From Paenibacillus alkalitolerans (GTDB lineage Bacteria > Bacillota > Bacilli > Paenibacillales > YIM-B00363), in the NCBI RefSeq assembly GCF_016482785.1, contig NZ_JAEMXM010000002.1, forward strand, positions 372,001 through 436,000: a stretch of DNA of 64,000 nucleotides. The letters are read 5' to 3'. Below are positions 1-8,220 of the stretch, piece after piece (position 1 is the stretch's first letter; the number at the start of each line of letters is the position of its first letter). Under the pieces are notes generated by a model. It saw only the letters and a program-made list of their open reading frames with translations. It made no database searches and was not told where the DNA came from. A program made the position numbers and the translations under genes.

Positions 1-346
1 GCGGAGTGCCTCCCTTGGCGTACATTACCGGATCCACCACCAAATTGCTCACGTCATATTGACGGAGCTTCCGTGCTGTCAACCGAATGATCTCTGCTGA
101 ATACAGCATGCCGGTTTTTACCGCGTCGGCGCCGATATCCGAGAGCACGGAATCGATCTGCGTCTCCACCGCTTCAAGCGATTGAGGGTACACTCCTTGG
201 ACACCCAACGTGTTTTGCGCGGTCACCACGGTGATGACACTCATCCCGAACACTCCGAATTCTTGAAATGTTTTCAGATCGGCTTGAATCCCCGCGCCTC
301 CGCCCGAATCCGAGCCGGCTATCGTCAGCGCTTTATATATGGCCAT
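1..346 (-). CDS. thiD: Hydroxymethylpyrimidine (phosphate) kinase ThiD, C-terminus beyond the window
   Basis: ThiD phosphorylates hydroxymethylpyrimidine and its monophosphate to the diphosphate that ThiE joins to the thiazole. The first 115 codons are visible. They carry the ribokinase-fold start TIAGSDSGGGAGIQAD (residues 8-23), the segment VITVVTAQNTLGV, KTGML near residue 85, and the start of the DPVM substrate loop. The ATG is preceded by GAGGGTGAGGACG and lies 14 nt after the thiO stop, so this is the last visible gene of the thiamine operon. The 3' part is cut by the window edge. Function follows from the family and the operon. Confidence 0.95.
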   Translation of the reverse strand, partial: MAIYKALTIAGSDSGGGAGIQADLKTFQEFGVFGMSVITVVTAQNTLGVQGVYPQSLEAVETQIDSVLSDIGADAVKTGMLYSAEIIRLTARKLRQYDVSNLVVDPVMYAKGGTP

Positions 347-360
347 CGTCCTCACCCTCT

Positions 361-1473
361 TTAGTTGGTAAAACGTTCGGGGGAAAAACTGTCGAGCGGA
401 ACGGCCGGGAGCCGCCCGTCGATCAAATCCGCCGCAATGCTCCCTGTGACCGGGCTCAGCAATATGCCGTTGCGATAATGGCCTGCGGCGAAAACAACAT
501 GCCCGAACCCGCGAAGCGCGCCCAGCAGCGGATAGCCGTCTTGGGTGGCGGGTCTCAACCCGGCCCACTTGTGAAACGGCTGCCGCTCCTCCAAGAAAGG
601 GAACAGCTGCTTATTCCAACGGCGAAGCCGGGAAATGCCGTTATCCGTAACGCTGTCGTCGAAGCCGGAAACATCTTCAGATGCGCCGCACACAAGCGTT
701 CCGTTGGCCTTCGACACGACGTACCCTTGGCTTCCGAATACCATATGGCGCACGGTGCCGGCCGGAATCGAATAAGCGCAAATTTGCCCGCGAATGGGAT
801 ATACCGGGATGTTCAGTCCAAAAATACGTTCGAGCTCTTGAGCCCAAGCTCCGGAACAAATAACGAGCCGCTCCCCTGCGAACGTGCTGCCGTTCTTGCT
901 GCGCACCGCAACATCCTGCCGCCATTGCTCAATATCCGCTTGCTCCAAATTTTCATAGATCTCTACTCCGGCGTTCCGGCAAGCCTGCTCCAGAGACTTG
1001 ACATAATGAGGAGCGTATATGTGACTTTCTTCGGGGTTATGGAGCGCCGCGACAGCCTTGCCGGATATCGCCGGCTCCACAAGCCGCAGCATCTCCCCCT
1101 CCACGATGCGGGCTCCGCCCGCATAGTTGCGCTGCCAGCCCAAACGGGATTCCATCGCCAATACGTCCGCGTCGTGAAAGGCGGCGTACAGGCTGCCGGT
1201 TTGCGAATATTCGAAATCTTGCCCGGAAACCCGTCCGATCTGTTCCGCCCATTGCGGAAAGAGTCGGAGAGAAGCCAAGCACAGGCGAAAGAAATCGTCG
1301 GCCCCCTCCGTATTCTCGGAGAAAGGCGCAAGCATCCCCGCCGCCGCGCCGCTAGCTTGGCCGCCGCAGCGGCCCTTCTCCAGCACCGTTACCCGGTGCC
1401 CCCGCAACCGGCAGCTGAAGGCGCACGACAAACCGATGACCCCGCCTCCCAATATAACGACACGTTTGCTCAT
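361..1473 (-). CDS. thiO: Glycine oxidase ThiO
   Basis: This is an FAD-dependent oxidase that converts glycine to the imine used by ThiG in thiazole synthesis. The N-terminus has the dinucleotide-binding motif [12 protein letters not shown] (about residues 5-16), followed by the acidic end of beta 2 (TVLEKG). The C-terminal substrate/FAD region contains [14 protein letters not shown] and [11 protein letters not shown], typical of the DAO/ThiO family. Length of 370 residues is normal. The ATG overlaps the thiG stop by 4 nt (ATGA), which suggests translational coupling. It sits between thiG and thiD in the thiamine operon. Confidence 0.95.
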   Translation of the reverse strand: MSKRVVILGGGVIGLSCAFSCRLRGHRVTVLEKGRCGGQASGAAAGMLAPFSENTEGADDFFRLCLASLRLFPQWAEQIGRVSGQDFEYSQTGSLYAAFHDADVLAMESRLGWQRNYAGGARIVEGEMLRLVEPAISGKAVAALHNPEESHIYAPHYVKSLEQACRNAGVEIYENLEQADIEQWRQDVAVRSKNGSTFAGERLVICSGAWAQELERIFGLNIPVYPIRGQICAYSIPAGTVRHMVFGSQGYVVSKANGTLVCGASEDVSGFDDSVTDNGISRLRRWNKQLFPFLEERQPFHKWAGLRPATQDGYPLLGALRGFGHVVFAAGHYRNGILLSPVTGSIAADLIDGRLPAVPLDSFSPERFTN

Positions 1474-2273
1474 CCTGCGAACCCTGGCGCCGATGAAACT
1501 GATATGAGTGTCTCATGCCCGCTGCTTGCTGTCGCATACGGTTTCTTCGGAATTCGCCCGGCTTGCCTGGAAAGCAGACCCGCTTCGATGGCAAGCGCCA
1601 TCGCCCTGGCCATCCGCACCGGATCTTTCGCTTTCGCCACAGGCGTATTCATCAGAATGCCGTCCGCGCCGAGCTCCATCGCCAGCACAACGTCTTGAGC
1701 CGACCCCAACCCGGCGTCGACAATGACCGGTACGCGAGCTTGTTCCGAAATAAGTCCGATATTATAAGGGTTTAATATTCCGAGTCCTGTTCCGATGGGA
1801 GCGCCTCCGGGCATCACCGCCGCGGCCCCCGCTTCCTCAAGCCGCTTGCACAACACGGGATCGTCGGAAGTGTAGGGAAGCACCGTAAAGCCTTCTTTCA
1901 CAAGCTGTTCCGTCGCCTTCAATGTTTCCACCGGATCGGGCAGAAGCGTGCGCGGATCGGCGCTGATCTCAACCTTCACCCAGTCGCTCACCCCCGATGC
2001 TCGGGCTAAGCGCGCGATACGTACCGCTTCTTCCGCCGTCTTCGCTCCGGAAGTGTTCGGCAGGAAGGTGAACGAGCCTTCGATATGCTGCAGAATCGAA
2101 TCGTCTTCCACCGCATCCAAGTTGACCCTGCGTATGGCAAACGTCAGCACCTCGGCTCCCGATGCTCGAATCGCCTCCTTCTGCACGAACGGATTCGGAA
2201 ACAAGCCGGTACCTAGAAAAAAGCGCGATGACAGCTTCCTCCCGCCGATTACTAACGCGTCTTCACGACTCAC
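1470..2273 (-). CDS. thiG: Thiazole synthase ThiG
   Basis: ThiG forms the thiazole phosphate ring from DXP, the ThiO-derived imine and ThiS thiocarboxylate. The TIM-barrel sequence shows [14 protein letters not shown] at the N-terminus and the motif DWVKVEIS, whose Lys100 should form the Schiff base with DXP. Phosphate-binding loops are present ([32 protein letters not shown]). The start is GTG at 2271-2273, five nt past the thiS stop. Its Shine-Dalgarno lies in the GGAGGAGGA that encodes the Gly tail of ThiS. Length 267 is slightly longer than the usual 256. Confidence 0.96.
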   Translation of the reverse strand: MSREDALVIGGRKLSSRFFLGTGLFPNPFVQKEAIRASGAEVLTFAIRRVNLDAVEDDSILQHIEGSFTFLPNTSGAKTAEEAVRIARLARASGVSDWVKVEISADPRTLLPDPVETLKATEQLVKEGFTVLPYTSDDPVLCKRLEEAGAAAVMPGGAPIGTGLGILNPYNIGLISEQARVPVIVDAGLGSAQDVVLAMELGADGILMNTPVAKAKDPVRMARAMALAIEAGLLSRQAGRIPKKPYATASSGHETLISVSSAPGFAG

Positions 2274-2276
2274 GAG

Positions 2277-2474
2277 TCATCCTCCTCCCACGAAATGAAC
2301 GAGCTCTATTCGCATTCCGGCATGGACCGGCGTAACGGGCCAATCGCCTTTGGGCACGACCTCACCGTCCGCTTCAACCGCCACAGGCTTTCCCTCCAAG
2401 CCGAAATGCCTGATCACATCATGAATCGTTGCCGCTTCCAGCACCCTTTGTTCGCCGTTAACGATCAGTTCCAA
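2277..2474 (-). CDS. thiS: Sulfur carrier protein ThiS
   Basis: ThiS is a ubiquitin-like sulfur carrier. ThiF adenylates its C-terminal Gly-Gly, which then becomes the thiocarboxylate that feeds ThiG. The protein of 65 residues begins LELIVNGEQ (TTG start) and ends HFVGGG, giving the required Gly-Gly tail. The TTG at 2472-2474 was chosen because it gives the family's normal length and starts one base past the thiE stop, with GGGGTGGCGG just upstream. A longer reading frame to 2549 would add an Arg-rich out-of-frame shadow of ThiE and was rejected. Confidence 0.92.
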   Translation of the reverse strand: MELIVNGEQRVLEAATIHDVIRHFGLEGKPVAVEADGEVVPKGDWPVTPVHAGMRIELVHFVGGG

Positions 2475-2475
2475 C

Positions 2476-3108
2476 TTACCGCCACCCCGCCTTCTCAATA
2501 GCCGACAAGAAAGCGCGGCACGTTCCGGCCACGTCCTTGCTGCCGACAATTTCGCTGATGGCGCATATACGCGTCGCTCCCGCCTGCAGCACTTCCTCCA
2601 CGTTGTGCAGCTTAATGCCGCCGATCGCCACGAACGGAATGCGGATTTCCGCGGCAGCTTGCCGCACGTACGAAGTCGTTACCGGCGCAACCGCGTCCTC
2701 TTTGCTTTTCGTGGGGAAAACAGGTCCGACTCCGATATAGTCGGCGCCTTCCCGCTCCGCTTCCCTCGCCTCTTCAATCCGGTGCGTGGAGATGCCGATG
2801 ATTTTGCCCTGCCCGACAATTTTTCTAGCTTCCGCAATCGGAAGATCGTCCTGCCCGAGATGGATGCCGTCGGCGTCCGCCGCTAGCGCGATATCGATAT
2901 GATCGTTGACGATAAACGTTACTCCGTGCTTGCGCGTCAACTCCCGCAATGCCTTCGCCTTCTCCAAAATGACCCGTTTGCCGCTCTTCTTGTCGCGAAG
3001 CTGAATGATGTCCGCCCCGCCGACAATGGCCTCCTCCATCACTGTCAACATTTCCCTGCCCGGATGGAACTGCTCGCCCGTTATCGCATATAAGCGAAAA
3101 TCCCGCAT
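2476..3108 (-). CDS. thiE: Thiamine phosphate synthase ThiE
   Basis: ThiE couples HMP diphosphate with thiazole phosphate to give thiamine phosphate. The 210-residue TIM barrel has the markers DIIQLRDKK (about 33-41), FIVNDHIDIALAADADGIHLGQDDLP, GVGPVFPTKSK and FVAIGGI, which bind the pyrophosphate and the pyrimidine. The ATG at 3108 follows a strong AAGGAGGATTAAGCA. It lies 24 nt after thiF in the thiamine operon. Confidence 0.96.
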   Translation of the reverse strand: MRDFRLYAITGEQFHPGREMLTVMEEAIVGGADIIQLRDKKSGKRVILEKAKALRELTRKHGVTFIVNDHIDIALAADADGIHLGQDDLPIAEARKIVGQGKIIGISTHRIEEAREAEREGADYIGVGPVFPTKSKEDAVAPVTTSYVRQAAAEIRIPFVAIGGIKLHNVEEVLQAGATRICAISEIVGSKDVAGTCRAFLSAIEKAGWR

Positions 3109-3132
3109 TGCTTAATCCTCCTTCCCCGTACT

Positions 3133-4155
3133 TTAATGCCCGATATATCTTGCATATATGGTTCTGGCACGCACTACGTCATCCGTTCCCTGCACCAACA
3201 CGCGCCCGTCGCTGAAAAGCACCAACCGCTCCCCCTCCGGCAGCTGCGCCCTAAGCAGGAAGGGATTCAGCGACACCGCGGCCGCCGGTGCCAAACGATC
3301 GCGCCACTCGGCCAAATCCAATGAGGATCTTTCATGAATCTGTACCGTTTCCCGCCCGCAAAGCGTTGTCGCCGTGTTTCTCCCGTCAACCTGCAAAGCC
3401 GGATACTGTCCGAGCCCGCACGTCGGACAATCGTGACGCGGGGCGGGAAATTTCATTTCATAATAATAAGTCCGCCACACATCCATCGTAACCAAGCTGC
3501 GTCTTTGCGCATCGGAGGCGCCGACCAAATATTTGATCGCCTCGACGGCTTGATAAGAGGCAACCATATCGACAACGGGCGAAATGACGCCGATCGTATC
3601 GCATGTTTGTCCGGCGCTCCCGTCCTCATGCTCAAGCAGGCAGCGCAAGCACGGAGTACGGCCGGGCACAAATATCGCGCTCATTCCCCGCGAGCTTACC
3701 GCCCCTCCGTATACGAACGGGATGCCTTTCTTGAAGCAGGCGTCGTTGAGCAGAAACCGGGTTGTGAAATTGTCCGTCCCATCGGCGACCAGATCGATTC
3801 CGTCCAATAACCGCTCCACGTTGCCGGCCGTCACATCGGCGACAACCGGCTCCAGCCGGACGTCCGAATTGATCGCCCGCAGCTTCCTCTCCGCGGCCGC
3901 CGCCTTCGGGTAACCTTGGCGCGCGTCTTCCTCATCGTAGAGCATTTGCCGCTGCAGGTTGCTCAGCTCCACATAATCACGGTCCGCAAACCGCACCAAT
4001 CCGACGCCGGAGCGGACCAGATGGCCGGCGAGCACCGTTCCGAGCGCTCCCATCCCGACGATCAATACCCGGCTTTGGGCGAGCCGCTCCTGCCCCGCCG
4101 CACCGATCGGAGCGAAAAGCATCTGTCTGGAATAACGTTCATACTTGTCGTTCAT
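3133..4155 (-). CDS. thiF: ThiS adenylyltransferase ThiF (MoeB/E1-like)
   Basis: This E1-like enzyme adenylates the C-terminus of ThiS. With the ATG at 4153-4155 (GGAGG six nt upstream) it has 340 residues. Seen: ATP-binding GMGALG (34-39), DRDYVELSNLQRQ (58-70), zinc Cys pairs at 169/172 and 243/246, and Cys185 in TCDTIGV, the usual region of the reactive cysteine. The C-terminal 90 residues have no rhodanese signature. A related E1-like protein such as MoeB or HesA is possible from sequence alone, but position between ykoC and thiE/thiS makes ThiF the best call. Confidence 0.9.
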   Translation of the reverse strand: MNDKYERYSRQMLFAPIGAAGQERLAQSRVLIVGMGALGTVLAGHLVRSGVGLVRFADRDYVELSNLQRQMLYDEEDARQGYPKAAAAERKLRAINSDVRLEPVVADVTAGNVERLLDGIDLVADGTDNFTTRFLLNDACFKKGIPFVYGGAVSSRGMSAIFVPGRTPCLRCLLEHEDGSAGQTCDTIGVISPVVDMVASYQAVEAIKYLVGASDAQRRSLVTMDVWRTYYYEMKFPAPRHDCPTCGLGQYPALQVDGRNTATTLCGRETVQIHERSSLDLAEWRDRLAPAAAVSLNPFLLRAQLPEGERLVLFSDGRVLVQGTDDVVRARTIYARYIGH

Positions 4156-4174
4156 TTCCGCCTCCATCTCCCCG

Positions 4175-4954
4175 CTATGACAACCACAACTGCCTAAGCA
4201 GAAAAACCGCCAGCAGCAGCAGGATCGTTCCGCCGCCGAACGCAATGTCCCTCATCGTCCAAGGAATGCGCTCGTAGTACGTCCTGTCCCGGCTGTCGTC
4301 GAACCCTTTCGATTCCATCGCGATCGCCGTCCTTTCCGCTTTGCGGATCGCCTGCGCGAGGAGGGGAATCGCGTACCTCTTCCACTGTTCCCACTTTCCC
4401 TTAATCCCGCGCGCTTCACCCAACCCCCGAATGCGATGCGCGGCGCGAATATGCTCCAATTCTTGACGGAACAGAGGGATCATACGGTACGCGGCCATCG
4501 TGCCGTAGCCGAAACGGGGCGGAAGCTTGCAGTGCTGCACTAATCCGAGCATCAGCTTCACCGGCACTGTCGTCAACGAAAACAGCAGCGACCAGACGCC
4601 GAAAACGAGCGACCGCATGCCGAGCGATAAACCGTTCCATACATTTTCCCAAGTCACAAGAAGAGGTCCCATCCGGAGCAGCAATGTGCCTCCCCTCTCG
4701 GCCGGGAACAAGATGCTCATCCACAGAAATGCCGCGGCAAACAACAAGAACGGCGTCAACAACGGGAAAATTGCCCGCCACGGAACACCGCCCAAGACGC
4801 GCAGCGCCGCGAGAGCCGCCGCCGCAACGATCAACGGCGTGATCGGATCGGTGCATAATACCATGGAAAAAATGACGACCGCCAAGCACCCCAGTTTTAC
4901 CATAGGATTCAACCGCTGCAAATAAAAGTCACTTCGCTGATACAGATCGATCAA
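4175..4954 (-). CDS. ykoC: ECF-type transporter transmembrane component YkoC (T component)
   Basis: This is the T component of the thiamine-precursor ECF transporter. The 259-residue protein starts LIDLYQRSDFYLQRLNP and shows hydrophobic segments around residues 22-60 and 65-85 and again near the C-terminus. The coupling-helix motif of the CbiQ/EcfT family is seen in HRIRGLGEARG (near 170) and AIAMESKGFDD. The start is TTG at 4954 with GGGAGG 9 nt upstream, inside the end of ykoD (26-nt overlap). It probably works with YkoD and YkoE. Confidence 0.9.
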   Translation of the reverse strand: MIDLYQRSDFYLQRLNPMVKLGCLAVVIFSMVLCTDPITPLIVAAAALAALRVLGGVPWRAIFPLLTPFLLFAAAFLWMSILFPAERGGTLLLRMGPLLVTWENVWNGLSLGMRSLVFGVWSLLFSLTTVPVKLMLGLVQHCKLPPRFGYGTMAAYRMIPLFRQELEHIRAAHRIRGLGEARGIKGKWEQWKRYAIPLLAQAIRKAERTAIAMESKGFDDSRDRTYYERIPWTMRDIAFGGGTILLLLAVFLLRQLWLS

Positions 4955-6629
4955 GCAAGCTCGCCTCCCGGTTTGCTCTTTCCCATCGCTCCAACGTCCA
5001 TGACAATGGCGGTTTCATGCCGGCTCGCGACAGCAGCGCGCCGTCCGCGAAAAACCGCTCCGGCGTACCGTCGAAAGCGATACCGCCGTCGCACAGCAGC
5101 AGAACTTGGGACGCACAGCGCGCCGCCAATTCCATGTCGTGCGTGATCATGACAATCGTCCGCCCTTCTTGGCGCAGTTTCATAAGCAGCTGCACCATCT
5201 CTTCGGTGTAACGGCGGTCCTGCCCGAACGTCGGCTCATCCAATATCAACAAGCGCTGCCCGTGCATCAGCATGGAGGCGACGGACAGACGCCGCTTCTG
5301 GCCTTGGCTCAAAGTAAACGGGTTGCGGTCCCTGTGCTCCGACAAGCCGAACCGCTGAAGCTGCCGCTCCACCCGCTCCCGCAGCGCCTCGCCCATCGCT
5401 CCTTGCTTGAGCAATCCGTAGGAAAGCTCCTGCTCCACCGTATCGCATACGAACTGATGCTCCGGATTTTGAAACACATAGCCGATTTCCGAATATACGA
5501 CTTTCTCTTCGAGCCGCGCCATGTCGGCGCCGTCGAACCGCACCGTTCCCGAATCCGGCTCCAGCAGCTTGACGCAAAGCTTGGAAATCGTGCTTTTTCC
5601 CGCGCCGTTGGCGCCGAGCAAAGCTGCGACTTGGCCCTGTTCCACCTTGAAGCCGACCCGGTTGAGTATCTTCCTCTTACTGCCGTAGGAGAACGAAACG
5701 TCCATAAACTCCAGCAGCGGTTTCCCAGTATCGCATGGGGCGGTCCGCGGCTCCTTCCCGAACTGCCTTTCTATTAAACGAAATCCGGATTTCCGCAGCC
5801 CCGTCTCCCATTCGTCCAACGTAACCGGAAACGGATCCCATATCATCCCGCTTTGTTCCAATTCAAATGCCCTCTCACACACGATCGGCGACCAGATGCC
5901 CTCTTTCATCAGCAGCTTGAGATGTCTCCGGAATACCGTCCTCGGCGCTCCGTCCGCAATGACATCTCCGTCTCCGCCAAACACGATCACCCGGTCCAAC
6001 ATCGGCATCAACGGCTCGAGCTTATGCTCTATGAAAATCATCGTTTTGCCCGTTTGCCGCGAAATCCGATCCAGCAGGGCAAACACTTCTTCGCTCGCCT
6101 CCGGATCAAGGTTGGCCGTAGGCTCATCGAGGATCATCACCTCGGGATCCATTGCCAGGAGACAGGCGATAGCGAGCTTTTGCTTCATTCCGCCCGACAG
6201 CTCGGAAAGTCCCGCTTCCTTCCAAGAGGTCAGACCGACCGCCTTCAGGCTCAGCTCCAGCCTTCGTTCCATCTCCGTCCTGGACAGCCTCATGTTTTCC
6301 AATCCGAACAACACTTCTTCTTTGACCGTGGACATACAAAATTGCGCTTCAGGATCTTGAAACAATATCCCCACCCGCTTGCACATCGTGCGCGGATCCG
6401 TCTCTCCGGGCGTCAACCCGCAAACCTCGATCGCACCGTCCATCTTCGCTTCCATGGATCGGGGAATGACACCGTTCAAGGCCAGCGCTAACGTGCTCTT
6501 CCCAACCCCGCTCGGCCCGAGAACGAGCACCCTCTCGCCTTGTTCCACGGACAGCGCGACACCGTTGAGCACGTTTCGCGGCTGAAACGGATACCGCAGA
6601 GAAAGACCGTCAGTCCGGATAAGCGGCAT
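4929..6629 (-). CDS. ykoD: Duplicated ABC ATPase YkoD of the thiamine-precursor ECF transporter
   Basis: This energy-coupling protein has two ABC domains in 566 residues. Domain 1 has Walker A GPSGVGKST (38-46), signature LSGGMKQK (144-151) and Walker B VMILDEPTANLDP. Domain 2 has Walker A GANGAGKST (near 340), signature LSQGQKRR and Walker B LLILDEPTFGQD. Fused EcfA-like pairs of this size are typical of YkoD. It overlaps ykoE by 20 nt and ykoC by 26 nt, so the three transporter genes are tightly coupled. Confidence 0.93.
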   Translation of the reverse strand: MPLIRTDGLSLRYPFQPRNVLNGVALSVEQGERVLVLGPSGVGKSTLALALNGVIPRSMEAKMDGAIEVCGLTPGETDPRTMCKRVGILFQDPEAQFCMSTVKEEVLFGLENMRLSRTEMERRLELSLKAVGLTSWKEAGLSELSGGMKQKLAIACLLAMDPEVMILDEPTANLDPEASEEVFALLDRISRQTGKTMIFIEHKLEPLMPMLDRVIVFGGDGDVIADGAPRTVFRRHLKLLMKEGIWSPIVCERAFELEQSGMIWDPFPVTLDEWETGLRKSGFRLIERQFGKEPRTAPCDTGKPLLEFMDVSFSYGSKRKILNRVGFKVEQGQVAALLGANGAGKSTISKLCVKLLEPDSGTVRFDGADMARLEEKVVYSEIGYVFQNPEHQFVCDTVEQELSYGLLKQGAMGEALRERVERQLQRFGLSEHRDRNPFTLSQGQKRRLSVASMLMHGQRLLILDEPTFGQDRRYTEEMVQLLMKLRQEGRTIVMITHDMELAARCASQVLLLCDGGIAFDGTPERFFADGALLSRAGMKPPLSWTLERWERANREASLLDRSVSAK

Positions 6630-7221
6630 GCTCCCGCATCCTTTCGGACCGGTACAGCCGTCCGAGCGCGAAGTTGTTCAACACTCCGGTCCGGCACAGC
6701 GCATCGGCGATCGTCTTGCTGCCCCAACCCGCAAGCAGGGCGCCGCTGACCAGCATGGCAACGAACATCAGCCCTGTAATTACCGGCGAATACTGGCTAT
6801 AACCGTACATGAAGTAAATCGTGACAAAGTTCGCCGAAACCCCTAGCATGCCGGAGAGCATCAGCACAGGCAGGCGGTACGCGCGCCAGAAGAACAGGGC
6901 AAACGCGATTTCAGCCCCGATACCCTGCGTCAACCCGAGAACGAGCACCACGCCCGCGCTTACGGAACCGACCAAAACCTCGGTGCCGGCCGCAATCATT
7001 TCGGCAACGAGAGCGACCCCCGGCTTGCGGATAATATAGGCGCATACGATGGGGGCCATAATCCAGAACCCTGTGAGCAACCCCCAGCCGATCGGACCGA
7101 ATATTCCTTTAACCATCTGACCGAAAAAAATCCAGAGAAGATACAATACTCCAAACACGACCGATATGGATGCCATAACGACGATTTCCCGCAAATTCAA
7201 ACCTTTTTTCCCATGCTCCAT
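6610..7221 (-). CDS. ykoE: Substrate-binding (S) component YkoE of the thiamine-precursor transporter
   Basis: This hydrophobic membrane protein recognises a thiamine precursor, probably hydroxymethylpyrimidine or a thiamine breakdown product. The start is placed at the ATG 7219-7221 because GGGAGGA lies about 9 nt upstream. That gives 203 residues starting MEHGKKGLNLREIVV, the usual YkoE beginning. At least five membrane segments are visible, for example VVFGVLYLLWIFFGQMV and GVVLVLGLTQGIGAEIAFALF (split across a short loop). It lies directly after tenA, matching the YkoEDC arrangement known in other Bacillota. Confidence 0.91.
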   Translation of the reverse strand: MEHGKKGLNLREIVVMASISVVFGVLYLLWIFFGQMVKGIFGPIGWGLLTGFWIMAPIVCAYIIRKPGVALVAEMIAAGTEVLVGSVSAGVVLVLGLTQGIGAEIAFALFFWRAYRLPVLMLSGMLGVSANFVTIYFMYGYSQYSPVITGLMFVAMLVSGALLAGWGSKTIADALCRTGVLNNFALGRLYRSERMREHAAYPD

Positions 7222-7250
7222 GCCGTTTCGTCCTCCCTCTCCCGATTCCG

Positions 7251-7940
7251 TTACACGGACACCGGTTTTACCGGCACGGGCCACTCTTCCAGCTTGTAAG
7301 CCATGTCAAAGAACATGTACTCCAATTGGCAGCTGAGCATGAAATGCTCCTTCATCCGCGCCTTCTCGTCTTCGTTGGCTTGTTCCGCCCAAGCGTCGAG
7401 CCTGTCGACGATGTCCATCATTCTCGGCCTGATTTCTTGGTTTCCGTAGAACATGATCCACTCGTAGAAAGGATGATCATCCTTCGGACGAACGGTATCG
7501 ATAATGTGTTGGGCCGCTTCTATGTACGTCCACGGGCAAGGGAGAAGCACCGCATAAATTTCTCCTAGACTTCCCTGATGCGCGACCGTCAGCATGTGGC
7601 GCGTGTAATGGAGCGCCGTCGGCGCGAGGCGGTACCCTTGTAAATCCTCATAGCGTACGCCCGCCACTCTGCACAAATTGTTGTGCGGATGAATTTCGCT
7701 ATTCAAGATAAATCCGATCTTGTCGTGAAACATGGCGATGTCGCCGCGGTCCTTGCATTTGGAGATGCCGAGCCCGTAAATTTGCATGTACACGTTCAAA
7801 TACTCGAAGTCCTGCTTGACGTAATGAATCAACTGCTCCTTCTTCAACTCTCCCTTCGCGATTCCCTGCACGAACGGATGCTCGAAGATGGCGCGGAAGA
7901 CCGGGTCCGCTTCCCGTCTTAAATCACTGCTGAAACTCAT
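7251..7940 (-). CDS. tenA: Aminopyrimidine aminohydrolase TenA (thiaminase II)
   Basis: TenA hydrolyses formylaminopyrimidine/aminopyrimidine breakdown products so that their pyrimidine can be reused. The 229-residue all-helical protein keeps the catalytic set of the Bacillus enzyme: Asp44 (QDFEYL), Tyr112 (HYTRH), Cys135 (LLPCPWTYIE) and Glu207 (CQLEYMF). The ATG at 7938-7940 follows AGGAGG. It is the first gene after the TPP riboswitch, so expression should fall when thiamine diphosphate is plentiful. Context with YkoEDC supports a salvage role. Confidence 0.95.
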   Translation of the reverse strand: MSFSSDLRREADPVFRAIFEHPFVQGIAKGELKKEQLIHYVKQDFEYLNVYMQIYGLGISKCKDRGDIAMFHDKIGFILNSEIHPHNNLCRVAGVRYEDLQGYRLAPTALHYTRHMLTVAHQGSLGEIYAVLLPCPWTYIEAAQHIIDTVRPKDDHPFYEWIMFYGNQEIRPRMMDIVDRLDAWAEQANEDEKARMKEHFMLSCQLEYMFFDMAYKLEEWPVPVKPVSV

Positions 7941-7998
7941 TATGAAAACCTCCTAGTGATTTTTTGTGGAAACCGCCAGAAGGCCGGCCGCTCATTGG

Positions 7999-8031
7999 AA
8001 ACAAATAAAGCCGCTCCCAATGGAGCGGCTT
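7999..8031 (-). terminator. Intrinsic terminator of the TPP riboswitch
   Basis: The minus strand has a 10-bp stem AAGCCGCTCC / GGAGCGGCTT with an ATTG loop, followed by TATTTGTTT. It lies downstream of the aptamer and upstream of tenA, where a ligand-controlled terminator is expected. Confidence 0.9.
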
Positions 8032-8165
8032 AGTCGCATAAATGCATATAGCATCTTGCGTCAATCGGCGTCTGCTCCACTTTCCTACGCTGGTATGATC
8101 CAGATCAGGTTCAGAGGGTCCAAGGATAAATCCTTGTCTCAGCCTTAACTCGGCTCCCCTAGTGG
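7999..8165 (-). promoter_or_regulatory. TPP riboswitch (aptamer 8077-8165 plus expression platform)
   Basis: On the minus strand the aptamer carries the THI-box hallmarks in order: CTGAGA, a variable hairpin (CAAGG/CCTTGG), ACCCT, GAACCTGATCTGGATCATAC and CAGCGTAGGAAAGTGG. The outer stem is closed by CCACTAGGGG near 8165. The terminator at 7999-8031 lies between the aptamer and the tenA RBS, so the mode is probably transcription attenuation of the whole thiamine operon on TPP binding. Identification rests on consensus bases read directly. Confidence 0.97.
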
Positions 8166-8187
8166 TTCCCTATTCGATTCGTTTCCA

Positions 8188-8217
8188 AGGATACATTCCG
8201 GACTGCGTTGTTGTCAA
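8188..8217 (-). promoter_or_regulatory. Sigma-A-type promoter of the thiamine operon
   Basis: The minus strand has TTGACA at 8212-8217 and TATCCT at 8188-8193 with an 18-bp spacer. The expected start lies about 15 nt before the riboswitch aptamer. The -35 box sits only 3 nt past the stop codon of the upstream yyaL-like gene. Confidence 0.75.
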
Positions 8218-8220
8218 TAC

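Noticed and set aside
268-1698. Plus-strand reading frame of 476 codons opposite thiO and thiG
   Set aside because: It is a shadow of the conserved minus-strand genes, with low-complexity Arg/Ala-rich text and no RBS.
2475-2549. Longer ThiS start upstream at 2549
   Set aside because: The extra 25 residues are an Arg-rich frame-shadow of the thiE end; ThiS proteins are about 65 residues and the TTG at 2474 has a suitable RBS.
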